Assembly (NCBI GenBank): GCA_018268895.1
Contig: JAFDVP010000001.1
Coordinates: 124,001 to 188,000 of the forward strand
Reading direction: 5' to 3'
DNA from: Acidobacteriota bacterium
GTDB taxonomy: Bacteria; Acidobacteriota; Terriglobia; Terriglobales; Acidobacteriaceae
DNA: 64,000 bases
The notes below the pieces were generated by a model. It was not told the origin of the DNA. It made no database searches and was given only the letters and a program-made list of their open reading frames with translations. Shown one piece after another: positions 1 through 8,365 of the stretch; position 1 is the first letter of the stretch; each line of letters begins with the position of its first letter. The position numbers were made by a program, and so were the translations under genes.

Positions 1-548
1 GTAAAAGCACGTTTACCGCGTATGAATTGTTCACCGCCGCACAACAGACGAAGAAGCTCACCGGGTTTGGCCGCATCGACGTGCTGCCCGAGCCGCAGGT
101 ACTGTTGACTCCTTCGCCTAAACTGCCTGGCACCGACGGACGCAAGATGTCCAAGAGCTATAAAAATACGATTGAGCTCTCCGACACTGAACAGGCTATC
201 CGGTCCAAGATCAAAACGATGGTGACCGACCCGGCGCGCGTACGCCGCGAAGACCCGGGCAACCCGGACGTATGTCCTGTCTTCGATCTGCACAAGGTCT
301 TTTCCACAGCGGAGACGCAACAGAAGGTCCGCGAGGGATGTACGACGGCTGGCATCGGCTGCATCGAATGTAAGGGGTGGGTGGCCGATGCCATCGTGCA
401 GGAGATTGCTCCGATCGCTGAACGCCGTAGATACTTTGAGTCCCACACCGACGAGGTAAAGGACATTCTTGCGAATGGCAACAAAAGGGCTGCCGCAAGA
501 GCGGAAACAACGATGAACCAAGTCAACCGAGCGGTAGGACTTCTGTAG
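1..548 (+). CDS. trpS: Tryptophanyl-tRNA synthetase, C-terminal part (truncated by window edge)
   Basis: This is the C-terminal part of tryptophan--tRNA ligase, a cytoplasmic class I synthetase that activates tryptophan and charges tRNA-Trp. The frame is already open at the left edge (first full codon at base 3), so the Rossmann half with the HIGH motif lies outside the window. The class I KMSKS loop is at 144-158, and it is followed by the all-helical anticodon-binding region typical of TrpRS. The stop is TAG at 546-548. scpA begins six bases later, so the two genes are probably cotranscribed. The downstream TTG codon at 27 is not the start because the frame continues upstream of it. Confidence 0.93.
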   Translation, partial: KSTFTAYELFTAAQQTKKLTGFGRIDVLPEPQVLLTPSPKLPGTDGRKMSKSYKNTIELSDTEQAIRSKIKTMVTDPARVRREDPGNPDVCPVFDLHKVFSTAETQQKVREGCTTAGIGCIECKGWVADAIVQEIAPIAERRRYFESHTDEVKDILANGNKRAAARAETTMNQVNRAVGLL

Positions 549-554
549 AGAATA

Positions 555-1514
555 ATGGCCGACGAAACTCTCCATCCCGAAACCGAAGCCGGCGCAGAAG
601 CTACATCGCCAGAGATGACTGCGCAGCCTATGGAGCCGCAGCCGCAGGAGACCTTTGCTCTCAAGCACCCTGTCGCTGCTCCCGAAGCAGAGCCGAAGCG
701 CGTTCCAAAGGACAAGGACAAAGAGAAGGAAGAGGCGTCCCAGTCGCCGTTCTCGGTCTTTGTCGGCCAAGTCTATGACGGCCCGCTCGACCTTTTGCTC
801 GATCTTATCCGCAAGCAGAACATCGACATCTACGACATTCCCATCGCGCGCATCACCGAGCAGTTTCTGGAGTACACCCGGAAACTCCAGCAGAGCGATG
901 TCGACGCAGCCGGCGAGTTTATCTACACCGCCTCGCTGTTGATTCATATCAAGTCGAAGATGCTGCTGCCACGCGATCCCAGCGACGTCGCCGGAGGAGA
1001 CGCCGAAGACCCGCGCCGCGAGTTGGTCGAGCGCCTGCTCGAGCATGAGCGCTTCAAGGCCGCCGCGCAGATGCTGCTGCAGAAGCAGCAGATTGAAGAA
1101 GCCATATGGACCAATCCCGGCATCCGCGAGTTCCGCGAAACGGCCGAGGCCGAGCGCGAGATCGCGGCCGACACGGTCGACCTCGTCCGCGTCTTTCAGG
1201 AGATCCTTGACCGTGTCCGTAAGCGGCCTGTGCTCGACGTCGATGAAGAATCCGTCACCGTTGCGCAGATGATCGACTACGTGAAGCGCCGTCTCGTCAT
1301 GGAAGACAAGCCCGTCTCGCTGCGCCGATTGCTTCACAATACGCACACGGAACGCGCGTTGATCTGCATGTTCCTCGCAATGCTGGAGTTGGTCCGGTTG
1401 CAGGCTGTGCTGCTGCATCAGCCGGTCCAGCAGGGGGACATTCTCATCAAGAAGACCGACAACTTCGACCAGGTCTTTGCCGATCAGCAACAGGCGAGAG
1501 ACGACTGGCGGTAA
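555..1514 (+). CDS. scpA: Segregation and condensation protein A
   Basis: ScpA is the kleisin subunit of the Smc-ScpA-ScpB condensin that compacts and separates replicated chromosomes. The protein has 319 residues. The first 65 or so are a Pro/Glu/Lys-rich, probably disordered tail. The conserved kleisin N-terminal part follows (YDGPLDLLLDLIRKQNIDIY, residues about 74-93), then the LLIHIKSKMLLPR helix. The C-terminal winged-helix part begins around residue 235. ATG at 555 is only six bases after the trpS stop and has a weak purine-rich site. The usual partner scpB is not adjacent: a phosphate transporter gene lies between them. The family assignment is firm; the role of the charged tail is unknown. 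Confidence 0.93.
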   Translation: MADETLHPETEAGAEATSPEMTAQPMEPQPQETFALKHPVAAPEAEPKRVPKDKDKEKEEASQSPFSVFVGQVYDGPLDLLLDLIRKQNIDIYDIPIARITEQFLEYTRKLQQSDVDAAGEFIYTASLLIHIKSKMLLPRDPSDVAGGDAEDPRRELVERLLEHERFKAAAQMLLQKQQIEEAIWTNPGIREFRETAEAEREIAADTVDLVRVFQEILDRVRKRPVLDVDEESVTVAQMIDYVKRRLVMEDKPVSLRRLLHNTHTERALICMFLAMLELVRLQAVLLHQPVQQGDILIKKTDNFDQVFADQQQARDDWR

Positions 1515-1715
1515 GCCCTTTTCTTCGTTTGATCGCGCCGGAAAGTTTAGGCCTTGTTTTCCTCAGGTCGATCTATAATTAAATCGTTGCTTTTCTTATA
1601 GATACGGATAAGTTCATCTGACTGTAATGTTCCATTCATCTTCTTCAGTTACCATTGCGACGGACATCTTTAGTTTCGTGCAAGGAACGACCTGATCTTC
1701 TAGGTGATCAAGTTT

Positions 1716-3320
1716 ATGGCAACTCAAGCCACCCTTCCGTCAGGTCGATTACTTGATGAGAAGTTGAAAAAGAGCTCTCCCGGAAAGACAGGCTTCATCG
1801 TCTTTCTGCTGTTGGTTTTAGGCGGGGTCGCCTACATTGTCAACCGGCTCGCAATTGACCTCTCGTTTGTCCATACCACGACAATTTATCCCTACCTGTT
1901 GCTTGGCGTAGCGCTGATGATCGCGCTTGGTTTTGAATTCGTGAACGGATTTCACGATACCGCCAACGCGGTGGCGACCGTCATCTATACGCACTCGCTT
2001 GAACCTCATGCCGCAGTCGTCTGGTCTGGTGTCTGGAACTTTATCGGGGTGCTGACGAGTTCGGGCGCCGTTGCCTACTCCATCATTACGTTGCTTCCCG
2101 TCGAGTTGATTCTCAAGGTGAGTAAAGGCTCCGGGTTTGCCATGGTCTTTGCGCTGCTGGTGGCGGCCATTCTGTGGAACCTTGCAACGTGGTATCGCGG
2201 CCTGCCTGCTTCGAGCTCGCATACCATGATCGGCTCGATTATCGGCGTTGGAATAACCAACCAGCTTCTGCATGGCGCAAGCGGATTCAGCGGCGTCGAC
2301 TGGGACCAGGTCACCAAGGTCTTCAAGGCGTTGCTTGTCTCGCCGGTGGTTGGCCTTGTAGGTGCTGCGCTGCTGTTTCTTGTCTTCAAGATCGCGCTTC
2401 GCGACCCGCGTCTTTACGAAGCCCCCAAGGGCACGGAGCCGCCACCGTTTCATATTCGCGCGCTGCTGGTGCTTACATGCACGGGCGTAAGTTTTGCTCA
2501 TGGCTCCAACGATGGACAGAAGGGCATGGGACTGATCATGCTGGTTCTGGTTGGGACGGTCCCCACGGCCTACGCCCTCAACCATGCGGTGGGAACCTCC
2601 GAGGTCCAGACCTTTGCCGCCGTCTCGCAGCAGACAACCCAGGCCATCTCGCACTACATCGATCCCAGCGTTACTGTCAGCGATGCCGGACCCGAGCTCC
2701 AGCGCTTTGTTGCAACGCGCGAGTTTCATTCGGAGACAATGCCTGCCTTGCAGCAGACAGTGACCGCCATCGAGCGAGAGGTCACTCGCTTCGGTTCTCT
2801 GCGCCGCGTTCCCGACGACATGCAGGCCAATGTCCGCAACCAGATGTATCTGGTGAGCGAGAGCATCCATCTCATGCCGAAGTACGGCCCCAGGCTCGAT
2901 GAGGACGACTCGAGCATCTTCGCCAACTATGCGGGCTTTCTCGATCACTCGACGAAGTTCATTCCCACATGGGTGAAGGTTGCGGTCGCGCTCGCTCTTG
3001 GGTTGGGCACAATGGTCGGCTGGAAACGCATCGTCGTGACCGTCGGCGAAAAGATCGGCAAGACGCATCTGACTTACGCGCAGGGAGCGGCGGCCGAGCT
3101 GATCGCAATGGCAACGATTCTGGGCGCCGACAGGTTCGGTCTTCCGGTGAGCACGACACACGTTCTCTCATCGGGAATTGCCGGATCGATGGCTGCGAAT
3201 AACAGCGGGCTTCAACTGAAAACTCTGCGCAACATTGCACTGGCGTGGTTCTTTACGCTGCCTGCCGCGGCCATGCTCTCGGGTGGGCTCTACTGGCTGT
3301 TCAATCAGTTCGTCAGATAG
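1716..3320 (+). CDS. pit: Inorganic phosphate transporter, PiT family
   Basis: This is a low-affinity phosphate (metal-phosphate/H+) symporter of the inner membrane, PiT/PHO-4 family. It has the two inverted signature repeats of the family: GFEFVNGFHDTANAV near residue 75 and SFAHGSNDGQKG near residue 260. About ten hydrophobic segments surround a hydrophilic central domain of roughly 110 residues (about 300-410). The start is placed at ATG 1716 because AGGTGA at 1702-1707 lies eight bases upstream; the GTG at 1704 overlaps that site. The product has 534 residues. The gene sits between scpA and scpB with a 200-base upstream gap, so it probably has its own promoter. Nothing in that gap clearly matches a Pho box. 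Confidence 0.92.
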   Translation: MATQATLPSGRLLDEKLKKSSPGKTGFIVFLLLVLGGVAYIVNRLAIDLSFVHTTTIYPYLLLGVALMIALGFEFVNGFHDTANAVATVIYTHSLEPHAAVVWSGVWNFIGVLTSSGAVAYSIITLLPVELILKVSKGSGFAMVFALLVAAILWNLATWYRGLPASSSHTMIGSIIGVGITNQLLHGASGFSGVDWDQVTKVFKALLVSPVVGLVGAALLFLVFKIALRDPRLYEAPKGTEPPPFHIRALLVLTCTGVSFAHGSNDGQKGMGLIMLVLVGTVPTAYALNHAVGTSEVQTFAAVSQQTTQAISHYIDPSVTVSDAGPELQRFVATREFHSETMPALQQTVTAIEREVTRFGSLRRVPDDMQANVRNQMYLVSESIHLMPKYGPRLDEDDSSIFANYAGFLDHSTKFIPTWVKVAVALALGLGTMVGWKRIVVTVGEKIGKTHLTYAQGAAAELIAMATILGADRFGLPVSTTHVLSSGIAGSMAANNSGLQLKTLRNIALAWFFTLPAAAMLSGGLYWLFNQFVR

Positions 3321-3445
3321 CGAACGGAGCGATTGCGGTTCTCCGGGCCAGTTTGGACGACACCCTGTCTCTGTGCAAAACGCGTCCTTAATCACACCGA
3401 TCATCAGGTCAAATGGCTGCGCCGTTCTTATACACTCAGAGGGGA

Positions 3446-4453
3446 ATGAGCCTTAAAGCCAAGATCGAAGCCGTCATCTATGCCTCAGAAGAACCTGTAA
3501 CCCTCGCACAGCTAGTCGGGCTGTTAGGCCAGGAGGCCCAGGTCGAGCTGGACCAGATCGCCGCTGCACAACACTCGCTCGCGCTTGGCGAAGGCGAGGT
3601 TGTCGATGCCGATCGGGCAGACAGCGTCGAAGCGAACGATGCCGACGCACTCAATGCCGAGGTGGTTGCCGAGGAGGCTACCGAGCCTGCTGTTGAGCGC
3701 GAAGCTGCTCCGGTGGCTACCGAGCCGGACGCGGCAGTTGAGGGCGACGCTGACAAGCTGGCTGTGCGTGAGGCCAAAGACGAGAAGGAGAAGTCCCGGC
3801 GGCTGCGCGAATACTTTCGCTCGCTGCTCGATGAGCTTGTCTCCGACTATGCAAACGGCGATCGCGGCTTGGAGATACGCGAGGTGGCCAGCGGCTACCG
3901 CCTTGCAACCAAGCCCGAGTATCACGATGCAGTTCGTGGCTTTGTGAAGTCGCTGAAGCCGCCGCTGAAGCTCTCGCTGCAGGCGCTCGAAACGCTTGCC
4001 GTCGTCGCGTACAAGCAGCCGGTGACAGCCCCTGAGGTCTCCGAGATTCGCGGCGTGGACTCAGGCGGCGTGCTCGGCAGCCTGATGACGCGCAAGCTGG
4101 TCACGACAGCGGGCCGCAAGCAGGTCATTGGACGTCCCATTCTCTACAAGACGACCAAGGACTTCCTGCTGCGCTTCGGCTTGAAGGACATCAACGAGCT
4201 TCCCTCGATCGAAGAGTTCGAGAAGATGGCCGGGGAGCTGGCCGAGCAGGAAGAGATCCCGATGGACTCGGTCGCCCATGAGCACCATGCTCCTGAGTCG
4301 CCGGGTGAGCTTGAGGAAGAGCGGCACACCCATCTTCCCCAGGCCGATGGCAGTCCAGACCCCGTGGACGATCCGCTGGACGACCAGCTACCCGACGATA
4401 CCCTGAGCGATGAGAGCGTTTCAGCCGTTGGTGTGGAATCGAAGCAGGACTGA
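3446..4453 (+). CDS. scpB: Segregation and condensation protein B with an acidic insert
   Basis: ScpB dimers bind the kleisin ScpA and complete the Smc condensin complex. ATG 3446 is preceded by AGAGGGG at 3439-3444; an ATG at 3413 in the same frame lacks such a site. Residues 1-40 give the first helices of winged-helix domain 1 (KAKIEAVIYASEEPVTLAQL). An Ala/Glu/Asp-rich insert then runs from about residue 45 to 115, before the normal fold resumes (RGLEIREVASGYRLATK). Winged-helix 2 carries LSLQALETLAVVAYKQPVT and EIRGVDSGGVL. The C-terminus has a second acidic tail of about 60 residues. At 335 residues it is far longer than a typical ScpB of about 200. Identity is clear; the function of the insert is not. 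Confidence 0.93.
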   Translation: MSLKAKIEAVIYASEEPVTLAQLVGLLGQEAQVELDQIAAAQHSLALGEGEVVDADRADSVEANDADALNAEVVAEEATEPAVEREAAPVATEPDAAVEGDADKLAVREAKDEKEKSRRLREYFRSLLDELVSDYANGDRGLEIREVASGYRLATKPEYHDAVRGFVKSLKPPLKLSLQALETLAVVAYKQPVTAPEVSEIRGVDSGGVLGSLMTRKLVTTAGRKQVIGRPILYKTTKDFLLRFGLKDINELPSIEEFEKMAGELAEQEEIPMDSVAHEHHAPESPGELEEERHTHLPQADGSPDPVDDPLDDQLPDDTLSDESVSAVGVESKQD

Positions 4454-4509
4454 ATGTACTCCGTCCCTGATAACTGGATACACTGGTAGCTGAGCAACAC
4501 TTGACCGCG

Positions 4510-5472
4510 ATGAGCAGCTCCGCAGTCGGAAAGCTGGAACCAGTGTCGAAAAACAATCCCAAGAGCAAACCGGACCCTTCCCAGGAAGCTCCCACAGGCG
4601 ACCGCCTGCAGAAGATCCTTGCGCAGGCCGGCATCGCCAGCCGCCGCAAGGCTGAAGAGATCATCCTCGAAGGCCGCGTTCAGGTAAACGGCCAGACCGT
4701 CACAGAGCTTGGTACGCGCGCCGACATCACCCGCGACCATATCCGCGTCGATGGCAAGCTGCTCCACGGGCGCGAGCAGCAGCGCTACTACATGCTCAAC
4801 AAGCCGCGCGGCTACGTCACCACGCTCGCAGACCCTGAGAAGCGGCCTACAGTGATGGAATTGATGACAAAGACCAAGGGACCCCATGGGGACCACGTCC
4901 GTCTCTATCCCGTCGGCCGGCTGGATTACCTCTCCGAAGGCCTGCTCCTGATGACGAACGACGGGGACCTCGCCAACCGCTTGTCAAAGGCGGCGGCCGG
5001 CGTGGAGAAGACCTATCTTGTGAAGGTTTCGGGGGTGCCCACCGCTGAAGGGATTGAGCAGCTTCGGCGAGGCATCATGATCGATCGCGGCCGCCTCAAC
5101 GAGATACGCAGTGGACGCCGGGACCGGGTCATCACGGCACCGGCGAAGGTGGAGCAGGTGCGGGGTGGCGACAATCCCTGGTACGAGTTGACCTTGACCG
5201 AAGGCCGCAATCGACAGATACGAAAGATGTTTGAAGAGATCGGCCATCACGTCGAAAAGATCCGGCGGATCGGCTACGGCGCTCTTCGCCTCGATGTGCC
5301 CCCAGGCGATTTCCGCGAGTTGACTGCGGGCGAAGTGACTGCGCTGGGTCGCGCCGCGCGTGGGCAGAAGGTCACTCCTAAGCAAAAGATGCCGGAGCAT
5401 GCACAGCTCAAAAAGCCCGTTCCGCCAAAGTCAGCCAAACGGCGGCCGGTAAGAGACAGGCGATTCTCATAG
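4510..5472 (+). CDS. rluB: 23S rRNA pseudouridine synthase, RluB/RsuA family
   Basis: This enzyme isomerises specific uridines of ribosomal RNA to pseudouridine in the cytoplasm. An S4 RNA-binding domain (RLQKILAQAGIASRRKAEE) is followed by the RsuA/RluB catalytic core. Its hallmark motif is GRLDYLSEGLLLMTNDG, where the Asp of GRLD is the catalytic residue. NRQIRKMFE near residue 240 is a second family motif. The C-terminus is a basic tail rich in Lys, Pro and Arg. An RluB-type gene next to scpB is a very common arrangement and supports RluB over RsuA. The start is uncertain: ATG 4510 is used, but TTG 4501 is in frame and neither has a good ribosome binding site. Confidence 0.88.
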   Translation: MSSSAVGKLEPVSKNNPKSKPDPSQEAPTGDRLQKILAQAGIASRRKAEEIILEGRVQVNGQTVTELGTRADITRDHIRVDGKLLHGREQQRYYMLNKPRGYVTTLADPEKRPTVMELMTKTKGPHGDHVRLYPVGRLDYLSEGLLLMTNDGDLANRLSKAAAGVEKTYLVKVSGVPTAEGIEQLRRGIMIDRGRLNEIRSGRRDRVITAPAKVEQVRGGDNPWYELTLTEGRNRQIRKMFEEIGHHVEKIRRIGYGALRLDVPPGDFRELTAGEVTALGRAARGQKVTPKQKMPEHAQLKKPVPPKSAKRRPVRDRRFS

Positions 5473-5612
5473 ATCATTTGTCGTAGGTGAAGAGGGCCAG
5501 GCTGAATCTAGTTAGGCACCTGCCGGAAGGGCTGGCGACGGCCATTTCTACAGCAAATTTAAATCTTTTGAAACACCCTGTTGATATCCCACAAAAGTTC
5601 GTTGTGATTCTA

Positions 5613-5642
5613 TTGACACGTCACGATCCGGGCGAACAGAAT
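5613..5642 (+). promoter_or_regulatory. Possible sigma70-type promoter of msrA
   Basis: TTGACA at 5613-5618 matches the -35 consensus. CAGAAT at 5637-5642, after an 18-base spacer, matches four of six -10 positions. It lies 130 bases upstream of the preferred msrA start in the 300-base gap after rluB. An upstream in-frame extension of msrA covers this region but is probably untranslated. Confidence 0.35.
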
Positions 5643-5774
5643 ACTCCCGCTGTTCATCTTTCGGTTGGTGACAAACGACCTTCTGGAAGCATCCAACTGA
5701 ATATCGTCCGGGTAAACGGCGCAACAGCCATTAGCCAGCAGAACGAGGGTGTTGTGAGCAGTAAAGGAGTAGCG

Positions 5775-6251
5775 GTGGCAATTGAAAAGGCAACATTTGG
5801 AGCAGGTTGTTTTTGGGGTGTTGAAGCCAGGTTCAATGAAGTAACTGGAGTGATCGACACAGCGGCGGGCTACGAGGGCGGAGATCTCGAGCACCCAACC
5901 TATAAAGATGTTTGTACCGACCGCACCGGCCATGCGGAAGTCGTTCAGGTAACCTTCGACAACTCTCGGCTGAGTTACGAAGCGCTGCTGGACGCGTTCT
6001 TCGCGCTTCACGACCCCACGCAGGTCAACCGGCAGGGGCCGGACTGGGGAACCCAGTACAGGAGCGTCATCTTCACACACAATGACCGGCAGGCTAGCGA
6101 AGCTCGGGCAAAGATCGCCGAGTTGAACGCCTCGGGCATGTATCGCGATACGATCGCGACGCAGGTTCATCCCACCCGCACCTTTTGGAAGGCGGAGGAG
6201 TACCACCAGCGCTATCTGGAGAAGCGCGGCATGGTTAGCTGCCATATCTGA
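5775..6251 (+). CDS. msrA: Peptide methionine sulfoxide reductase A
   Basis: MsrA reduces the S-epimer of methionine sulfoxide in damaged proteins, using thioredoxin as reductant. The catalytic motif GAGCFWG begins nine residues from the start, and the usual core motifs follow (GYEGGDLEHPTYKDVCT, HAEVVQVTFD, DPTQVNRQGPDWGTQYRS). The frame is open back to 5487, but the start is placed at GTG 5775 because AAAGGAG at 5763-5769 lies five bases upstream and the resulting 158-residue protein matches the usual MsrA size. A C-terminal Cys (SCHI) could serve as a resolving cysteine. The gene stands alone, with a probable hairpin terminator downstream. Confidence 0.92.
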   Translation: MAIEKATFGAGCFWGVEARFNEVTGVIDTAAGYEGGDLEHPTYKDVCTDRTGHAEVVQVTFDNSRLSYEALLDAFFALHDPTQVNRQGPDWGTQYRSVIFTHNDRQASEARAKIAELNASGMYRDTIATQVHPTRTFWKAEEYHQRYLEKRGMVSCHI

Positions 6252-6273
6252 TTGCGAATGAAGACAACAACGA

Positions 6274-6306
6274 GCCGAGGGGTCCTTTTGTTGCAGGCTC
6301 CTCGGC
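6274..6306 (+). terminator. Possible terminator after msrA
   Basis: GCCGAGG at 6274-6280 pairs with CCTCGGC at 6300-6306, with a 19-base loop that itself contains TTTTG. Only a short T-rich tract (CCTTTTG) follows, so termination efficiency is doubtful. Confidence 0.35.
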
Positions 6307-6330
6307 AACCTTTTGCCTGAAATGTGGTAA

Positions 6331-6348
6331 ACTACTCTTGCGAGTAGT
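6331..6348. promoter_or_regulatory. Perfect 7-bp inverted repeat upstream of the helicase gene, candidate operator
   Basis: ACTACTC (6331-6337) and GAGTAGT (6342-6348) are separated by TTGC. The spacing and dyad symmetry resemble sites of small winged-helix repressors such as BlaI/MecI or PadR types. No such regulator is encoded nearby. It lies about 290 bases before the chosen helicase start, in a region (6252-6637) that otherwise shows no convincing gene. Confidence 0.4.
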
Positions 6349-6637
6349 AATGAACTATCCGCAAAGCATCGCAGGCGAAGACTTCAGCTTATATCGAAGA
6401 TCTGGCCAGAGACTGCGATCGCTTCCTCCCATCGCCTGTCTTTTCACCACGAAAATGTGGAGACATGAGTTGGTTGCTCTGGCTGGAGGCACGTCATCGG
6501 ACGCGCTTCGCCGTGCAGCAGCAGCTTTTCGCGAATCAGATCCCGAGAGCCATGCTGAATCCAGGATTGGCGGCCAGTGCCGCATCTGCATTTCTCTGTC
6601 TGGTCGAATGAATCGGCCTTATACCAAAGGATTTTTC

Positions 6638-8140
6638 TTGACTACAGCAACTCTTGAGCAGCATCCGGTCTCGCAGGAACTCCCTGCGGAGCCCACACCC
6701 TCCTCCCCAAACCAGCGTTTTATCGACTTCAACATCCCGGACTCCCTCAAGAGCCGTCTGACGAACGCTGGATTCATCAACCCGACGCCGGTGCAGGCTG
6801 GAGCGATTCCGCCGGCACTCGATGGCTCCGATATCCTTGCCACTGCCTCAACTGGTACTGGCAAGACCCTCAGCTTCCTCGTACCCATCATCGAGCGCCT
6901 GGATGCGACCTCTGTGCCCAGCACGCGCGCAAAGCGTAACCCCATCCGGGCCCTCATTCTTCTTCCTACGCGCGAATTGGCAATGCAGGTCCTGGACGTT
7001 TACTGGAAGCTGATGCCCAGCGCAAAGCATGATGCCACGCTGATCTGCGGAGGACTCTCAGAGAACGTTCAGTTTGACAACCTCGACCGCGGTCCTCGTC
7101 TTGTAGTCGCAACTCCGGGCCGCCTTGAGGACTTCCTCCGCCGCCGTGAGATCGATCTCTCCAAGGTCGAAATGTTCGTTCTCGACGAGGTCGACCGGAT
7201 GCTCGACATGGGCTTTCTGCCAGCCATCCGCCGTATCGTCACTGCCGTTCCCAAGACGCGGCAGACGATGTGTTACTCGGCTACGCTCGATGCCAACATC
7301 CAGGAGATCGTTCGTGACTACGTGAAGAATCCTGTTCGCATCGAGATCGGAAGCACCTCGAAGCCTTCGGACCGGGTTGAGCTGCGCGCCTATACGGTGA
7401 TGCAGGACCAGAAACTCGGCCTGCTGAACCAGATGCTGAACGAAGAGCAGGGAACGTTCCTGGTCTTCTCGCGTACCAAGCATGGCGCCGACCGTATCGC
7501 GCGCAAGCTCGAGAAGCTGGGCCACGACACGAACGCCATCCACGGCGACCGCTCGCAGTCACAGCGCACGGCGGCTCTCAAGGGCTTCGCGACCGGCAAG
7601 CACCGCGTTCTTGTGGCGACCGACGTTGCCGCGCGCGGTATCGATGTCTCCGACATCGCGCACGTCGTCAACTACGACCTGCCGAACGCCAGCGAGGACT
7701 TCGTTCATCGTATTGGCCGCACGGGGCGCGCCGGCGCGAAGGGCGTTGCGACGACCTATGTCATGCCGCAGGAGCGTCACGAAGCCCGCAAGCTGGAGCG
7801 CGAACTGAAGATAAAATTCGACTGGCGCGAGGCCGATAAGAACCTCGAGAAGGAGGAGCGCAACAAGCCCCTAGACCTCAACGCGCTTCCCGCTGCTTCG
7901 TCCGACCCCATCGATGCGCTGCTTGCACTGGAGACGCGCTCCTGGCGCAACGGTTCCGGGCAGGACAGCGAAGCGTCAAACAGTGGTCGTCCTGGCGGGT
8001 TTCGCGGACGTCGTAAAGGCAACGCCGCCCGCCCGCAGGGTCACGGTAAGAGCAATAACGCGCACCCCGGACGCAATGCCTCGCACCCGCGCGGCGGCAA
8101 CTCAGGCAACCGGCCATCCCGCGGCAACCGGGGACGCTGA
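6638..8140 (+). CDS. ATP-dependent RNA helicase, DEAD-box type (RhlE-like)
   Basis: An SF2 RNA helicase that remodels structured RNA or ribonucleoprotein, probably in ribosome assembly or RNA decay. Motifs appear in order: Q motif (FINPTPVQ), I (ASTGTGKT), Ia (PTRELAMQ), Ib (TPGR), II (DEVD, residues 183-186), III (SAT), V (ATDVAARGID) and VI (HRIGRTGRAG). Motif II reads DEVD rather than DEAD. The C-terminal 90 residues are a Gly/Arg/Asn-rich basic tail of the RGG type, expected to bind RNA. The frame is open from 6338, but TTG 6638 is preceded by AAAGG at 6626-6630 and starts just before the conserved region, giving 500 residues. ATG 6608 is an alternative start. Confidence 0.9.
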   Translation: MTTATLEQHPVSQELPAEPTPSSPNQRFIDFNIPDSLKSRLTNAGFINPTPVQAGAIPPALDGSDILATASTGTGKTLSFLVPIIERLDATSVPSTRAKRNPIRALILLPTRELAMQVLDVYWKLMPSAKHDATLICGGLSENVQFDNLDRGPRLVVATPGRLEDFLRRREIDLSKVEMFVLDEVDRMLDMGFLPAIRRIVTAVPKTRQTMCYSATLDANIQEIVRDYVKNPVRIEIGSTSKPSDRVELRAYTVMQDQKLGLLNQMLNEEQGTFLVFSRTKHGADRIARKLEKLGHDTNAIHGDRSQSQRTAALKGFATGKHRVLVATDVAARGIDVSDIAHVVNYDLPNASEDFVHRIGRTGRAGAKGVATTYVMPQERHEARKLERELKIKFDWREADKNLEKEERNKPLDLNALPAASSDPIDALLALETRSWRNGSGQDSEASNSGRPGGFRGRRKGNAARPQGHGKSNNAHPGRNASHPRGGNSGNRPSRGNRGR

Positions 8141-8154
8141 CAGTCCTCCACAAC

Positions 8155-8188
8155 GCTCCGCCCGCAGGCCAACCAGCCCAGGCGGAGC
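8155..8188 (+). terminator. Possible terminator hairpin after the helicase gene
   Basis: GCTCCGCC (8155-8162) pairs perfectly with GGCGGAGC (8181-8188) across an 18-base loop. The following tract, TTGTGCTTCGTT, is only moderately T-rich, so this is a weak intrinsic terminator at best. The rest of the 225-base gap to 8366 shows no feature I can support. Confidence 0.3.
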
Positions 8189-8365
8189 TTGTGCTTCGTT
8201 CACATCGCGCGACAGACTTAACCGGACTCAATGGCACCGGAAAACCGACCTTCATGAACGTTCGCTTAGAGTGAGTGGTGGCCCCCCGTCGAGTTGGCAG
8301 GTCCTTACCTCCGGTCTGTATAAATCATGCATTACACTGGCTCAGCACAACAGGCTGCTTAAACT

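Noticed and set aside
1606..1650. Pho-box-like sequence before the phosphate transporter gene (CTGACTGTAATGTT)
   Set aside because: Only one loose half-site is visible and PiT transporters are usually not PhoB-controlled.
1818..3161. 447-residue open frame antisense to the PiT transporter gene
   Set aside because: The sequence is His/Arg/Asp-rich without family motifs and lies wholly inside a clear PiT gene; it is a reading-frame shadow of GC-rich DNA.
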